Positions 27,100 to 36,955 are shown, numbered from the stretch's first letter. The stretch is 64,000 bases of DNA from Pseudomonadales bacterium (GCA_013215055.1 JABSRQ010000010.1:1-64000); one strand, 5' to 3'. Program-made: numbers and translations. The notes: generated by a model from the letters alone, not told the origin.

Positions 27100-28380
27100 T
27101 CACTCAGAATGTTGCTTTCCCTGCTGTTGAAGCAGCTGATAGATAAGCACTGCAAAGGCTGCCGACAAACACAATACCGGCTGATAATTATAAAAAGTGC
27201 CTCCCGATAAACCGTGAGTCGATAAAACGATAATAATAGCGGCGGCAATAATCAGCTCAACATTGTTATCCGCAAACGCTTTTGGCGCGGCTTTAAACGT
27301 AAATTAGGCTAAATAGGCCAGTAAAAACAAGGCCAGCGCCGTGCCTATGATGCCCCTCTCTACCAAAAACTGAATGATAAAATTATGTGGTTGGTCACCA
27401 TAAAGCCGGCCTTCGATAAAGAAATATCCGCTAGGGCCTAAACCAAACTACGACGCATCAGCAACAGCATTAAGAGATAGCTGCCACATCTTCCAGCGCC
27501 CGGTAGACAGCTTATTCGCCAGATCAACATCAACCTCGGCTTTATTATCCATCACACCAATGGAACTTACCGCATTAACACTTCTGCCCAACCCGTTCCA
27601 ATCAAAGACGTAAAAAGGATCTGCACATTAAAAGGCAGTGGCAATCAACACAGCACACAATAAAACCCCTTTATTATTACGTTTACCATATAAAAACTGG
27701 TAGACGATAAAACATCAGGCTGGTTAACACCACCGCGATGATCGCCATGCGCCCGCCCGTCCAAAGCAGAAATGCCCAGCATATAACAAAGCTCAAACTT
27801 AATAATAACCCTGAAAATCGACCGCTATAGATGTGGCTAATCAGCAACACCAATATCGAGGTACACAGTACTGCGGCGATATTACCGATGTCGCGCATAT
27901 GAATAGCAAACAGCGGTTCAGCAAACCAAATCAAGGCTTTATGAGAAGCCTCAGTCTGATAAAGGAATATCCAGAAACAAATAAGCGCGATAAATCCAAT
28001 TTGAGTAAAATGGATGAACCGACGTATACCCAATGGTGAGTGGCTTAAAACTAATATAAAGCCCAAGATATAAAAGACCTGCAGCACAATAAAAACCTGT
28101 CTATACGTTGCCAACATCGATTAAAATGCTGATTAACCAGGCGATGGCGACATAAAAACCCAGACGATAACCGGACTTTAACTGCCGCAGTAGACGGCCT
28201 ATTTGTGTCCTGTATAAACCCAGGGAAGTCAGCGTCAATAACAATTGGCATCACACCCAGAAGCGTTCATAGCTCCACCGTCCTCACAAAAGGGCATCAC
28301 AAGAAATAATGTCCGATAAAGACACTCCAACACAGAGAACTTACTAGGCAGTGATAAAAATGGGAAACTGAACGTGTCAT
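27100..28380 (-). pseudogene. O-antigen ligase (WaaL/Wzy-C) family pseudogene
   Basis: About 427 codons of a polytopic membrane protein, broken in several places. The C-terminal part still reads VDLANKLSTGRWKMWQLSLN and GLGPSGYFFIEGRLYGDQPH then NFIIQFLVERGIIG, the Wzy-C hallmark with its conserved His-Asn. In that frame stops occur at 27628-27630 (TAA), 27448-27450 (TAG) and 27304-27306 (TAA). A frameshift near 27690 separates this from the preceding segment (FSGLLLSLSFVICWAFLLWT ..., open 27683-28117), and another falls near 28115. Two TGA codons interrupt the likely N-terminal frame. Multiple independent lesions make real gene decay likely. Confidence 0.85.
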
Positions 28381-28537
28381 TTATTATTCTTATGCATCAA
28401 CTTTTAATCATTATCAAGATAATAAGCAATCACTAGAATTAATTTCCCCAGCCCACATCACAAAAATGCAGCCGCAATTTCTTATATATGACACCGTTAT
28501 TTTGCAGTAGCATAAGTTTTTTTAGGGATGTTGTTCA
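28381..28537. other. Intergenic region between the two damaged genes
   Basis: AT-rich, with no ORF or convincing promoter motif. Divergent promoters for the two flanking genes would be expected here. Confidence 0.4.
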
Positions 28538-28691
28538 TGCAAATAAGTAAAGAGTCCAATAATAAAAACAGGCTATTACACTTATTGCAGCACCTCGTGC
28601 ATTTCCCTGTATTTTATTAACATCACCCGCCCTATTTACCGGTCTTCAAGGTAATGATTTTTATCACCAAGCGCTATTACACAACCCAGAT
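28538..28691 (+). other. Out-of-frame 5' end of the downstream membrane protein gene
   Basis: ATG 28538 opens MQISKESNNKNRLLHL, which stops after a further 11 codons. In the next frame the codons continue as LIAAPRAF ... ALFTGLQGNDFYHQALLHNP straight into the long ORF at 28692. A one-base loss near 28575-28585 would explain the split. The long frame has no ATG, GTG or TTG upstream of 28692. Confidence 0.6.
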
Positions 28692-30299
28692 ATGGCCCTG
28701 ACACCTAACGACCATAGCCTATTTGGTTTATTCACTTTTTTGGATGGTAACCCCCAACGCACCGCAGCCATGGTAGAAAAAGGTTATGTCGCCTGGTGGA
28801 CCGATCTACACAGTAAAACCCAATTTTGGCGACCGGTCTCCGAAATAAGCCATTGGCTAGATTATCAACTCTGGCCTGATAGCCCATTTTTAATGCATGC
28901 GCAGAGTATTTTTTGCTATGTTATTTTGCTCAGCGTCTTAGCCATGTTTTACCGGCGTTTTATGGCGGGCTCGGTAGCCATGTTAGCGTTACTGCTATAT
29001 GCCATCGATGCAGATCACGGTTTAACCGTTAGCTGGATTTCCAATCGTAACGCCATTCTTGCTACAACTTTTGGCTTATTGGCTTTATGGCTACATGATA
29101 AATGGCGGCGCGATCATTGGTCTCACGGCCAATGGCTAGGACCGATTTTTTTATTATTGGCTTTATTCTCGGCTGAGTTTGCCATTGGCATGGGCGATTA
29201 TCTGCTGGCCTATACAATATTTATTGATGATTCCTCCTGGAAGAGCCGAATGATGGCGATGCTTCCCTACGGCATCATTACCGTATTATGGCGCATCACT
29301 TATAACACCTTGGGTTATGGTTCTTTTGCCTCCAGTATTTATTTTGATCCAGGGCGAGACCTTGTTGGATTTTTAGAAGCCGCCTTAAGCCGCTTTCCGG
29401 TATTGTTAGCAGGCCAGTGGGGATTCTTCCCTGCCGATATTTTTAATATCTTTGGAGGCCTCGCCGCCTCACTCTATGTGTTATTAGCACTGCTATTTAT
29501 TCTTGCTCTGCTGTGGATCGCCCTTCCCACACTTAAAAATAGTAAAGAGGCCCGCTTTTTTGCCTGTGGCATGCTGCTCTCTATCCTGCCTATCTGTGCA
29601 CCAGCACCCAGCAGCAGGCTACTGCTATTTACCGGAGTGGGAGCCATGGGCCTGATGGCCTTAATGCTCAGTCAATGGCTAGAAAAAATGCATTCCATTA
29701 ACGGCATAAAACGTTATGTTAAAAACAGCCTTTTTGGCTTACTTATTTTCACCCACTTACTGGCCGCCCCCATTTTATTACCGATGGTCACCTGGCTACC
29801 GGTGATTTTATTGGCCGATTCCATTAACGATATCGCCTATGTAATACCGATAGATAAGCAAGATCAGGAAAAAACCCTGGTGTTTATCAATCCACCCGTA
29901 GCACATGGCGCGACGATCATCCCATTGATGCGTGAAAGAGCCGGGCTGATTAATACCCAAACCACCTACCTTTTGGCCTCTAATACGCCCCTGCTAACAG
30001 TCACTCGTAGCGACGAATATACGCTAAACCTGCAGTCAGATCAGGGCATTTACCATTTAGTTTCGGATGAGGTTAACCTCGATGCCAGCATCGGTTTTAA
30101 AGTGGGTGAAATACGTTTATTCAAAGGCATGCAGGTGTTGATCAATGCCATTACCGCCGATGGCCGCCCCAGCGATATTGATGTGCGATTTAAGCAAAAA
30201 CTTATTAATGAAGATTTGATTTTTGTGCGCTGGTCACAAGATAAAGGCCTGGAACGTTTATCAGGCAACGCGTTTCCAGTAAAAAAAGAGACTAAATAA
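28692..30299 (+). CDS. Polytopic membrane protein, glycosyltransferase-39-like; N-terminus lost by frameshift
   Basis: A 535-aa open frame from the only standard start. It has about nine to ten hydrophobic segments and a ~130-aa C-terminal non-membrane domain. It resembles the uncharacterised polytopic proteins often compared with GT39/PMT-type glycosyltransferases, but I see no definite catalytic motif; the DLHSKTQFWRPVSEISHWLD block near the N-terminus looks conserved. Codons upstream in frame continue the protein but lack a start, so ~50 residues including the first TM segment and luminal motif have been cut off. It is probably non-functional or expressed only as a truncated protein. Confidence 0.65.
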   Translation: MALTPNDHSLFGLFTFLDGNPQRTAAMVEKGYVAWWTDLHSKTQFWRPVSEISHWLDYQLWPDSPFLMHAQSIFCYVILLSVLAMFYRRFMAGSVAMLALLLYAIDADHGLTVSWISNRNAILATTFGLLALWLHDKWRRDHWSHGQWLGPIFLLLALFSAEFAIGMGDYLLAYTIFIDDSSWKSRMMAMLPYGIITVLWRITYNTLGYGSFASSIYFDPGRDLVGFLEAALSRFPVLLAGQWGFFPADIFNIFGGLAASLYVLLALLFILALLWIALPTLKNSKEARFFACGMLLSILPICAPAPSSRLLLFTGVGAMGLMALMLSQWLEKMHSINGIKRYVKNSLFGLLIFTHLLAAPILLPMVTWLPVILLADSINDIAYVIPIDKQDQEKTLVFINPPVAHGATIIPLMRERAGLINTQTTYLLASNTPLLTVTRSDEYTLNLQSDQGIYHLVSDEVNLDASIGFKVGEIRLFKGMQVLINAITADGRPSDIDVRFKQKLINEDLIFVRWSQDKGLERLSGNAFPVKKETK

Positions 30300-30323
30300 T
30301 AAGGCTGGCAGAATAACCAGCCT
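30295..30323 (-). terminator. Terminator of the minus-strand lipoprotein gene
   Basis: AGGCTGG-8 nt-CCAGCCT hairpin. On the minus strand it is followed by TTATTATTT, just after the lipoprotein stop. On the plus strand no T tract follows. Confidence 0.6.
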
Positions 30324-30344
30324 CAGAGAATTATACAGACAAGA

Positions 30345-30974
30345 TTAAGAAGATGTCGCCGCATCTAATATTTGCTGCTCGATAACACCTCTTGAAACAC
30401 AGACATAGTTTTTCCCTTCATAAGCATCGGTCGTTGATAAGCGATAACGAAACTTGGTGCTATCGGTAAAGCGGTTATCCTTATCGTAATATTTAGTGCG
30501 GCCATACACATCATAGTTAACATTGATACGAATATTGGTGCCATCATCATGCGCGGCCAAGAAGACGCTGGCTCTGGCCTTAAGATTTGATGAACGCACC
30601 ACATTTTGAAGATTTTCGTCGTCATCCAAGGTTGAATATAGTGCAGAATCGGCCGGATTAAACGTCAACGACCGGATCTTATACTCTTCATTACCGGCAA
30701 GGGTTCTCTGCCCACAATCAACAAACTCACCCGGCTTATTGGATTTAAAAACCAGGCTCATGGTGCCGGATTCTTTATCCAGTTTTTTAACCGTATAACC
30801 TGCAGCCGTTAACGTTTTAACCATTGAATTCCAAACCGTAAACAATTCAGTATCAACAAAAGACTGATACTCAATGCTAGGGCCTACAGGTTGAATATAG
30901 TTTGATGAGCAAGCAGCCAATGTTGCAACTGCCGCCAAAGCGGCAAGCTTGGGTAGTCCATTAAATTCGTTCAT
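30345..30974 (-). CDS. Hypothetical lipoprotein
   Basis: A 209-aa protein with signal peptide MNEFNGLPKLAALAAVATLA and lipobox LAAC (Cys22), so lipid-anchored. The mature part includes SFVDTELFTVWNSMVKTLTA then AGYTVKKLDKESGTMSLVFK, a pattern like the small alpha/beta domains of outer-membrane lipoproteins such as BamC. Two further cysteines (DCGQRT and YVCVSR) could form a disulfide. I do not assign a family. It follows a terminator on its 3' side and has an unrelated exported gene upstream. Confidence 0.75.
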   Translation of the reverse strand: MNEFNGLPKLAALAAVATLAACSSNYIQPVGPSIEYQSFVDTELFTVWNSMVKTLTAAGYTVKKLDKESGTMSLVFKSNKPGEFVDCGQRTLAGNEEYKIRSLTFNPADSALYSTLDDDENLQNVVRSSNLKARASVFLAAHDDGTNIRINVNYDVYGRTKYYDKDNRFTDSTKFRYRLSTTDAYEGKNYVCVSRGVIEQQILDAATSS

Positions 30975-31055
30975 ATAATGCCAATCTCAAGAATGGTTAA
31001 TCGTCATGATAATTTATTATAACGTTAAGCAATCATATGGCTACCCCAGCCATTT

Positions 31056-32036
31056 TTAAGCTCTACTTTTTGCATCCGCCTTAGCCAATGCAATGCAAAC
31101 ATTTTTATCGATATCGATTTCAAAGATATCCTGCGCCGATCGATCTTGATAGTGATAACGAATCTCACCATCCCGGCTTAACACCTGAACCAAAATCGGA
31201 TTTTTACAGGTTTTACGCGCCAAACTGGCCTTGGTGATATGCTTTAATAATCCATCATACTGTGGGTTTGAGCGGTATCCGGATAATTTATGCGTATACA
31301 CCATGGTTTTATCATGATGAGAAAAACTCACAAACTCGGTACTGGCATCTAACTGTTTTGGTGGATTAGCCTCTATTACCTCGGCAATTTTCTCCAACAT
31401 GCTTTCAACCGCAACCGGATTAGCTTTTTCATAAGCTTTAGCAGCGACATTAAAATTGGGCAAACCTAAATTGGCCTGCTGCTGATATATGCCACATTGA
31501 GAGGTTTTTGCCGTCTCTATTCGCTCGCGGATGATCTGATACTGACCATCACCACCACGTTCAAAGATGACAAAATACTGGTCATCAACAAAGCAATTTT
31601 CAGGTGAATAACGCAGCGCAAAAAATCCAATTCTTGGCCCGTTGGTAAAAAAGTCCACCTGCTGAAATTCACTACGTGCATTAAACAGCTGTACAGAGGT
31701 CTTTGATTTCGTGCTTAAACGTTGTTTATATTGCGTACCTAATAAAAAATTCGCTTCGCTTAAGCGGCCATTATGCATCACAATATATTCAATACGCGCA
31801 TCATCGGCATATAGTTTGGCGATATTAGGGTTATTTAAGCTGGCAAGTTCGCTAAATAAGGCAAAACTTTTTTCCGCTGCACTTATTTTATTTGTACTGG
31901 CAGCAGAGGTGCCAGATGCCAATAAACTTAAAACACAGAGCCCAGCCCAATATCTTAAGCGCGATAGGTTTGAAGTCGAACCCAAAACAGCCTTATCCGA
32001 CGGCAATAGAGGCCTCAGCATATGAGGTATAGTCAT
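31056..32036 (-). CDS. Hypothetical exported protein
   Basis: A 326-aa protein. After ~28 polar residues comes a hydrophobic segment (YWAGLCVLSLLASGTSA) with an AxA-like cleavage site, so it is likely periplasmic; the long n-region is unusual. The first part of the mature chain (FALFSELASLNNPNIAKLYA ... DDQYFVIFERGGDGQYQIIR) resembles SnoaL/NTF2-like domains, though weakly. The start at 32036 is supported by GGGAAGGAA. No family is recognised. Confidence 0.7.
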   Translation of the reverse strand: MTIPHMLRPLLPSDKAVLGSTSNLSRLRYWAGLCVLSLLASGTSAASTNKISAAEKSFALFSELASLNNPNIAKLYADDARIEYIVMHNGRLSEANFLLGTQYKQRLSTKSKTSVQLFNARSEFQQVDFFTNGPRIGFFALRYSPENCFVDDQYFVIFERGGDGQYQIIRERIETAKTSQCGIYQQQANLGLPNFNVAAKAYEKANPVAVESMLEKIAEVIEANPPKQLDASTEFVSFSHHDKTMVYTHKLSGYRSNPQYDGLLKHITKASLARKTCKNPILVQVLSRDGEIRYHYQDRSAQDIFEIDIDKNVCIALAKADAKSRA

Positions 32037-32319
32037 GCGATAATTCCTTCCCTTGAAACTTCAGGTTTAATTTCCCAACTAGCTTATTCACCACTTATTA
32101 TTATCGCCTGCGGCCCCTATGATTAAGGGGACGCTATTATGCCCCAGATCGCGGTAATGACAAAGTTTGAGTCTACATTTATCCAAGCCGGCCTGTTTAA
32201 TAGACTTCTGATCATGAAAGCTTGTTTTTCCTCACGTTGACGTTAAAATTGCCCCATTCTTTAAGAAGCTGGGGCTACTTGCTCTTTCCAGCCCCACACT
32301 ACAAAAATCAGGAATCGAC
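32037..32319. other. Divergent intergenic region upstream of gcvH
   Basis: 283 bp without an ORF. It contains the gcvH promoter and, just after it, a GGGGCT-13 nt-AGCCCC potential hairpin in the gcvH leader. I do not see a glycine riboswitch. Confidence 0.4.
32237..32265 (+). promoter_or_regulatory. Sigma-70-type promoter for gcvH
   Basis: TTGACG and TTTAAG with a 17-bp spacer, 55 bp before the gcvH start. Confidence 0.5.
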
Positions 32320-32709
32320 ATGAACAATTTGCCAGCAGAATTAAAATACGCCAGCAGTCACGAATGGGCACGTCTTGAAGACGGTATTGTTACCGTAGGT
32401 ATTACCGATCATGCACAAATCGCCCTCGGTGATGTGGTTTATGTTGAGCTGCCAGATGTCGGTGCACAAATTCATGCACAGGATGAAGCCGGCGTGGTTG
32501 AATCTGTTAAAGCGGCCTCTGACATATACTCACCGATGTCGGGTGAAGTCATTGCCATCAATGAAGATCTCGAAGATGCGCCTGAGATGATCAATACCGA
32601 CCCCTACGGTGATGGTTGGTTCTTCAAGATAAAAATCTCTGATGAAGCCGAGCTGGAAAATCTGTTAAGCGCCGACGACTATAAAAGCGCTATTGACGAC
32701 GAAGATTAA
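32320..32709 (+). CDS. gcvH: Glycine cleavage system H protein
   Basis: A 129-aa lipoyl carrier of the glycine cleavage complex; it shuttles the aminomethyl group between the P, T and L proteins. The lipoylated Lys64 lies in [16 protein letters not shown] and the rest follows the family ([33 protein letters not shown]). Length is standard. It stands alone here; gcvT and gcvP are not in the window. It is followed by a strong terminator. Confidence 0.97.
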   Translation: MNNLPAELKYASSHEWARLEDGIVTVGITDHAQIALGDVVYVELPDVGAQIHAQDEAGVVESVKAASDIYSPMSGEVIAINEDLEDAPEMINTDPYGDGWFFKIKISDEAELENLLSADDYKSAIDDED

Positions 32710-32730
32710 AACCCGGTCTTCGTTACCCGC

Positions 32731-32769
32731 GGCAGGCTTGTAGCTTCAACTACAGGACCTGCCGTTTTT
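32731..32769 (+). terminator. Rho-independent terminator after gcvH
   Basis: A two-part stem, GGCAGG...CCTGCC enclosing TTGTAG...CTACAG, is followed by GTTTTTG, 21 bp after the gcvH stop. Confidence 0.8.
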
Positions 32770-32814
32770 GTTAGCACTATTCTCCCCCCCCCATAAACTC
32801 AGCTTGGCGACACC

Positions 32815-33993
32815 ATGAACCATTTACGCATTACCACACGTGCAGAAAAACGCTTAAAAAGCGGCCATCTGTGGATTTACAGCAATGAATTTGATACCCA
32901 ATTCAAATCATTAAAAGACATTAAAAACGGCGAGCAAGTGGCCGTTGAAAATGAAAAAGGTAAGATAGTCGCCTACGCCTTCATTAATCCACAGGCGCTG
33001 ATCTGTGGCCGCATTGTCAGCCGTAAACGCCCCTTTGATCGTAATATTTTAAAGAAAGCCTTAAGAGATGCGCTGGCACTGAGAGAAGAAACCTACGATA
33101 AACCTTTTTATCGCCTTTTTTATGCCGAAGGGGATTACCTGCCCGGTTTAATTATCGACCGCTACGGCGACTGTTGCGTGGTACAAATCAACAATCTAGG
33201 CCTGGAAGCTTTCCGTGATGATATCGCCGAACTGCTTATCAGCATCACCGATGGCACATCGGTTTTAGTGCGTAATGATGGTGGAAAACGTGAGCAGAAT
33301 GGCTTAACAGAAACCGAAAACGTAGAATACGGCGATGTCCCAGAATATGTCACCATCGAAGAAAATGGCTGTTCTTTTGACGTGCCGATTAAAGATGGGC
33401 AAAAAACCGGCTGGTTCTACGACCATAGAGACAACCGTGAAAAAATCGCGCAATTAAGCAAAAATAAAACCGTGCTCGATGTTTTCAGCTATATCGGCGG
33501 CTGGGGTATTCAATGCCTCAATGCAGGAGCGACTAAGCTCACCGCGGTAGATGCGTCTGAATTTGCGCTGGAACAGCTACATAAAAATGCCACATTGATT
33601 AATCGTGAAGACGATGTAGAAACCCTGATGGGTAATGCCTTCGATGCGCTACAAGCCCTATTGGAAGAAAAAGAAAAATTTGATATTGTGATTGTCGATC
33701 CGCCAGCATTTATCAAAAAGAAAAAAGACTTTAACCGTGGCGCACAGGCCTATAAAAAAATCAATGAGCTGGCTTTACGTCTGGTATGCCACAACGGCTT
33801 ATTTGTCTCCGCCTCCTGCTCCATGCATATGGCTGACAGTGATTTGCAGGAAATCGTGCAAAAAGCCGCCCGCCATGTGGATAGAAACCTTAGTCTGATC
33901 CACCGCGGCGGCCATGCGATTGATCATCCGATTCATCCGGCGATTAAAGAAAGCGAATATTTAAAGGCGCAGATTTATAAGCTGCGCGGTTAA
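32815..33993 (+). CDS. rlmI: Class I SAM-dependent rRNA methyltransferase (RlmI-like)
   Basis: A 392-aa protein with an N-terminal PUA domain (~1-80, RAEKRLKSGHLWIYSNEFDT), a middle linker domain with YAEGDYLPGLIIDRY, and a C-terminal Rossmann methyltransferase (~205-392) with VLDVFSYIGGWGIQCLNAGA and VDPPAFIKKKKDFNRG. This matches RlmI (YccW), which makes m5C1962 in 23S rRNA. The catalytic Cys of the family is seen in SASCSMHM. Length equals E. coli RlmI (396 aa). Close paralogues exist, so substrate assignment is by family. Confidence 0.88.
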   Translation: MNHLRITTRAEKRLKSGHLWIYSNEFDTQFKSLKDIKNGEQVAVENEKGKIVAYAFINPQALICGRIVSRKRPFDRNILKKALRDALALREETYDKPFYRLFYAEGDYLPGLIIDRYGDCCVVQINNLGLEAFRDDIAELLISITDGTSVLVRNDGGKREQNGLTETENVEYGDVPEYVTIEENGCSFDVPIKDGQKTGWFYDHRDNREKIAQLSKNKTVLDVFSYIGGWGIQCLNAGATKLTAVDASEFALEQLHKNATLINREDDVETLMGNAFDALQALLEEKEKFDIVIVDPPAFIKKKKDFNRGAQAYKKINELALRLVCHNGLFVSASCSMHMADSDLQEIVQKAARHVDRNLSLIHRGGHAIDHPIHPAIKESEYLKAQIYKLRG

Positions 33994-34006
33994 TCACCCA
34001 AGCCAC

Positions 34007-34381
34007 ATGTTGCATAGTTTTCTGCATTTTAGCCTGCCTATGCTTTTAGCATTGGCAGGTGCTTATCTCACGAAAAGTACTCATAAAAATCTACTGAAAA
34101 AAAGCGTCATATACTATGTCATCATGATCGCCACGATGGCAGTCGATGTGGATCACCTGTTAGCCACACCTATTTACGATGCACAACGTTGCAGCCTTGG
34201 CTTTCATCCCTTACACCAAGCTTTTTTTATCACCTTTTACGCCCTGCTGACTCTGTTAATTTTCCACCGTAAAAGAAAAGTATCTTACTGTGGTTGGGCG
34301 GGCCTAGGACTAATCTTACATATGTTGTTAGATGGCATAGACTGCTATTCTCAGCATGGCTATTTTCTACAGCCACTATAA
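34007..34381 (+). CDS. DUF6122-family small membrane protein
   Basis: A 124-aa membrane protein starting only 13 bp after rlmI. It has hydrophobic segments at ~8-20, ~36-48, ~71-86 and ~95-108. A conserved-looking acidic/His cluster, DVDHLLATPIYDAQRCSLGF then HPLH, lies between segments, and DGIDCYSQHGYF ends the chain. The D-x-D-H plus HPLH pattern recalls membrane-bound metal-dependent hydrolases of the YdjM type, but I cannot confirm that activity. Confidence 0.78.
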   Translation: MLHSFLHFSLPMLLALAGAYLTKSTHKNLLKKSVIYYVIMIATMAVDVDHLLATPIYDAQRCSLGFHPLHQAFFITFYALLTLLIFHRKRKVSYCGWAGLGLILHMLLDGIDCYSQHGYFLQPL

Positions 34382-34471
34382 AAAGCCACATTTTCGCAGG
34401 CACAGCAGCCATTAAACTTTTATACTAAAGCACTATTCCCCTAATTTTACTGATAAGACCGAGAGCAGACC

Positions 34472-35146
34472 ATGAATCAGGATCAATTAAAACAAGCGGT
34501 TGCCGATGCTGCAGTAGAATATGTGATGAAAAAAGTCGATAAAGACTCCATCATTGGCATTGGCACCGGCTCTACCGCCAATTGTTTTATTGATAGCCTG
34601 GCCGTACACAAACACCTCTTTGCAGGCACGGTAGCAAGCTCAGAAGCTTCCGCCGAACGATTAAAACAACATGGTATTGCAGTGTTTGATCTTAACGCCG
34701 TGGCCGATATGGCCATCTATGTTGATGGGGCAGATGAGGCCAACAACCAATTACATTTAATTAAAGGCGGCGGTGCGGCACTGACCCGGGAAAAAATTGT
34801 TGCGGCTGTGGCCGATGAATTTGTCTGCATCGCCGATGAATCCAAGCTCGTTAACTGCCTGGGTGAATTTCCGCTGCCGGTAGAAGTGATTCCCATGGCC
34901 CGAAGTCATGTCGCCAGAGAATTAATTAAACTAGGGGCTACACCGGTCTATAGAGAAGGCGTGATTACCGATAACGGCAATATCATTCTGGATCTGAAAA
35001 ACTTTTCCATCCCAAATGCACTAGACGTAGAAAATGCGATTAACAGTATTGTTGGGGTTGTCACCAGCGGCCTGTTTGCACAGCGCCCCGCAGATGTTCT
35101 TATGTTAGGCACGCCCGATGGTGTAAAAACGTTATTAGCCAAATAA
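34472..35146 (+). CDS. rpiA: Ribose-5-phosphate isomerase A
   Basis: A 224-aa enzyme that interconverts ribose 5-phosphate and ribulose 5-phosphate in the pentose phosphate pathway. Signatures are [34 protein letters not shown] (catalytic Asp region), ALTREKIVA and ADESKLV. Length is standard. A TATACT box ends ~45 bp upstream. The lipoprotein operon starts 22 bp downstream, perhaps by read-through. Confidence 0.97.
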   Translation: MNQDQLKQAVADAAVEYVMKKVDKDSIIGIGTGSTANCFIDSLAVHKHLFAGTVASSEASAERLKQHGIAVFDLNAVADMAIYVDGADEANNQLHLIKGGGAALTREKIVAAVADEFVCIADESKLVNCLGEFPLPVEVIPMARSHVARELIKLGATPVYREGVITDNGNIILDLKNFSIPNALDVENAINSIVGVVTSGLFAQRPADVLMLGTPDGVKTLLAK

Positions 35147-35168
35147 GACACTAAACAAGAAGGCATAA

Positions 35169-36536
35169 ATGTTCAAGCTTCACTACTTAACACTCTCTAT
35201 ATGCCTGATATGTTTATTAAGCGGCTGCGCCAGCAGCTCGCTGTTTAATCCTTACCCGCGCCAAGCCCAGGATTATATCCAAGCGATTAAAAGCAATACG
35301 ATAGAAGCCGAAACTCAAACCCTGATCGGTAAACGTGAAAACGCCGATAATCTTTTGTATATGCAGGAAAGTGGTCGCTTAAATCAAATCAACAATGCCT
35401 TTTCGGCAAGCCAACAAGATTTTGACTTTGTTATACGCCGCTACGAAGAGTTCGATAACAGCGCCAATGTTTCACTCTCCAGGCTTGCCTCCCAGGGCTC
35501 ATCCTTAATCTCTAACGAAAATGCGATACCCTATCAAGGTGCAGCTTATGAACGTATCTTCGCCCACCAATTTCAGGTGTTTAATTATCTGGCAGCCAAA
35601 GATATCGAAGCCGCCTCGGTGGAAGTACGCCGCGCAGCCGCTGAGCAACGGCGTTTGGAACTGGATTACAGCAAAGATATCGCCAAGGCTGAAACCGATG
35701 CACAAGAAAATGGTCTGGATAATCAACAATGGTTAAATGAACCCGAGCTTGCGGGCATGAATGGCCTGGCCAACGAAGTACGCAGTTCATTCTTAAATGC
35801 CTACACCTATTACACCTCGGCGGTTATCTGGGAAGCGCAAGGAGATTGGAATGCTGCCAGTGTCGATTATAAAAAGGCCCTGGAAATACACCCCAATAAC
35901 ACTCATCTTATAGCAGCCATCAATCGTATTGCCGAGGCTGATAAAAATCGTTTTAATAAACAAGAAAGTAATAGTGGTAAATTGGTCATTCTGTTTGAAG
36001 AAGGTTTTGTGCCTGCCAAACGCAGCTTTAATTTACATATCCCAAGCTTTCACTACGAAACCTATTTCAATATTGCCTTCCCCTATTACGACAGTAAAAA
36101 CTGGCCTAGCCCACAAACCCTGACGATTAAACATGCGCAAGAGACGCTAGGTCAAACACAGGTGTTAGTGAATGTCTCATCCCTGGCGGTAAAATCGTTA
36201 CAGGAACAGTCAACCGCATTGATGGTCAGGCAAATATTACGTGCTAAAGTAAAACACGAGATGCAGCAGAAAGCTCAGCAGCAAAGTGAGCTAGGTGGTT
36301 TTTTGACGACGATCTATAATATCATTTCCGAACAGGCCGATTTACGCAGCTGGCTAACACTGCCGAATACAGCCCAGGCTTTTTATCACGAATTACCCGC
36401 ACAAACCCTGCAGCTAACATTACAAAGTAAGCTTAAACAACATACACTGGATGTTGATATTATTGCTGGGCATACCACGCTACTGCGGGTGATAGATGGC
36501 GGGAATCGTCTTATCACGCAATCATTTATTCTTTAA
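35169..36536 (+). CDS. Uncharacterised lipoprotein, COG3014-like
   Basis: A 455-aa protein with signal peptide and lipobox LLSGC (Cys20). The mature part begins with helical repeats (YIQAIKSNTIEAETQTLIGK, NADNLLYMQESGRL) and a TPR-like segment (VIWEAQGDWNAASVDYKKAL, EIHPNN) typical of COG3014 lipoproteins. It heads a tight group with a YcfL-like lipoprotein and LpoB, an order also known from Vibrio and Shewanella relatives. The inferred role is in the cell envelope, perhaps with penicillin-binding protein activation. Confidence 0.82.
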   Translation: MFKLHYLTLSICLICLLSGCASSSLFNPYPRQAQDYIQAIKSNTIEAETQTLIGKRENADNLLYMQESGRLNQINNAFSASQQDFDFVIRRYEEFDNSANVSLSRLASQGSSLISNENAIPYQGAAYERIFAHQFQVFNYLAAKDIEAASVEVRRAAAEQRRLELDYSKDIAKAETDAQENGLDNQQWLNEPELAGMNGLANEVRSSFLNAYTYYTSAVIWEAQGDWNAASVDYKKALEIHPNNTHLIAAINRIAEADKNRFNKQESNSGKLVILFEEGFVPAKRSFNLHIPSFHYETYFNIAFPYYDSKNWPSPQTLTIKHAQETLGQTQVLVNVSSLAVKSLQEQSTALMVRQILRAKVKHEMQQKAQQQSELGGFLTTIYNIISEQADLRSWLTLPNTAQAFYHELPAQTLQLTLQSKLKQHTLDVDIIAGHTTLLRVIDGGNRLITQSFIL

Positions 36537-36554
36537 GTACATACAGGACTTATT

Positions 36555-36944
36555 ATGCTTAAAACAACCCTAAAAAAATCCCTGGCGATCGCCATCACAT
36601 CCATTATAGCGACCACCTTTTTATCCGCCTGTAGCAGCAACGAAGATAAACCCTATGTAGAATATGAAAATTCGGCGATGGATAAATTTCTGGAAGTGGG
36701 TGAACCACGTACTCGCAGAAAATACGACATGCTGCAATTCAGCGTCGATTTAACTAACCGCACTAGCAGCCCGCTAAAATTTCAATATAAGCTGAAATTC
36801 TTTGATGTCGATAAATTTGAAGTCGCCAAAGATGGCCGCCCATGGACGCCAGTCACACTAAGCGCCAAAGAAACCACCTCGGTACAAGTCAGTGCCCCCG
36901 ATGCCACCGTTATCGGTGCTAAAATCTATATCAAAGAAAACTAA
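36555..36944 (+). CDS. ycfL: YcfL family (DUF1425) lipoprotein
   Basis: A 129-aa lipoprotein: signal sequence, then lipobox LSAC (Cys26). The mature part is a small beta-sandwich with RRKYDMLQFSVDLTNRTSSP and LKFQYKLKFFDVDKFEV, the DUF1425/YcfL pattern. In E. coli ycfL is immediately next to lpoB, as here (11 bp before it). Function is unknown. Confidence 0.88.
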   Translation: MLKTTLKKSLAIAITSIIATTFLSACSSNEDKPYVEYENSAMDKFLEVGEPRTRRKYDMLQFSVDLTNRTSSPLKFQYKLKFFDVDKFEVAKDGRPWTPVTLSAKETTSVQVSAPDATVIGAKIYIKEN

Positions 36945-36955
36945 GGAAAAACATC

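Noticed and set aside
32266-32319. Glycine riboswitch in the gcvH leader
   Set aside because: The leader is about 50 nt, too short, and lacks the conserved aptamer core; only a GGGGCT/AGCCCC hairpin is present.
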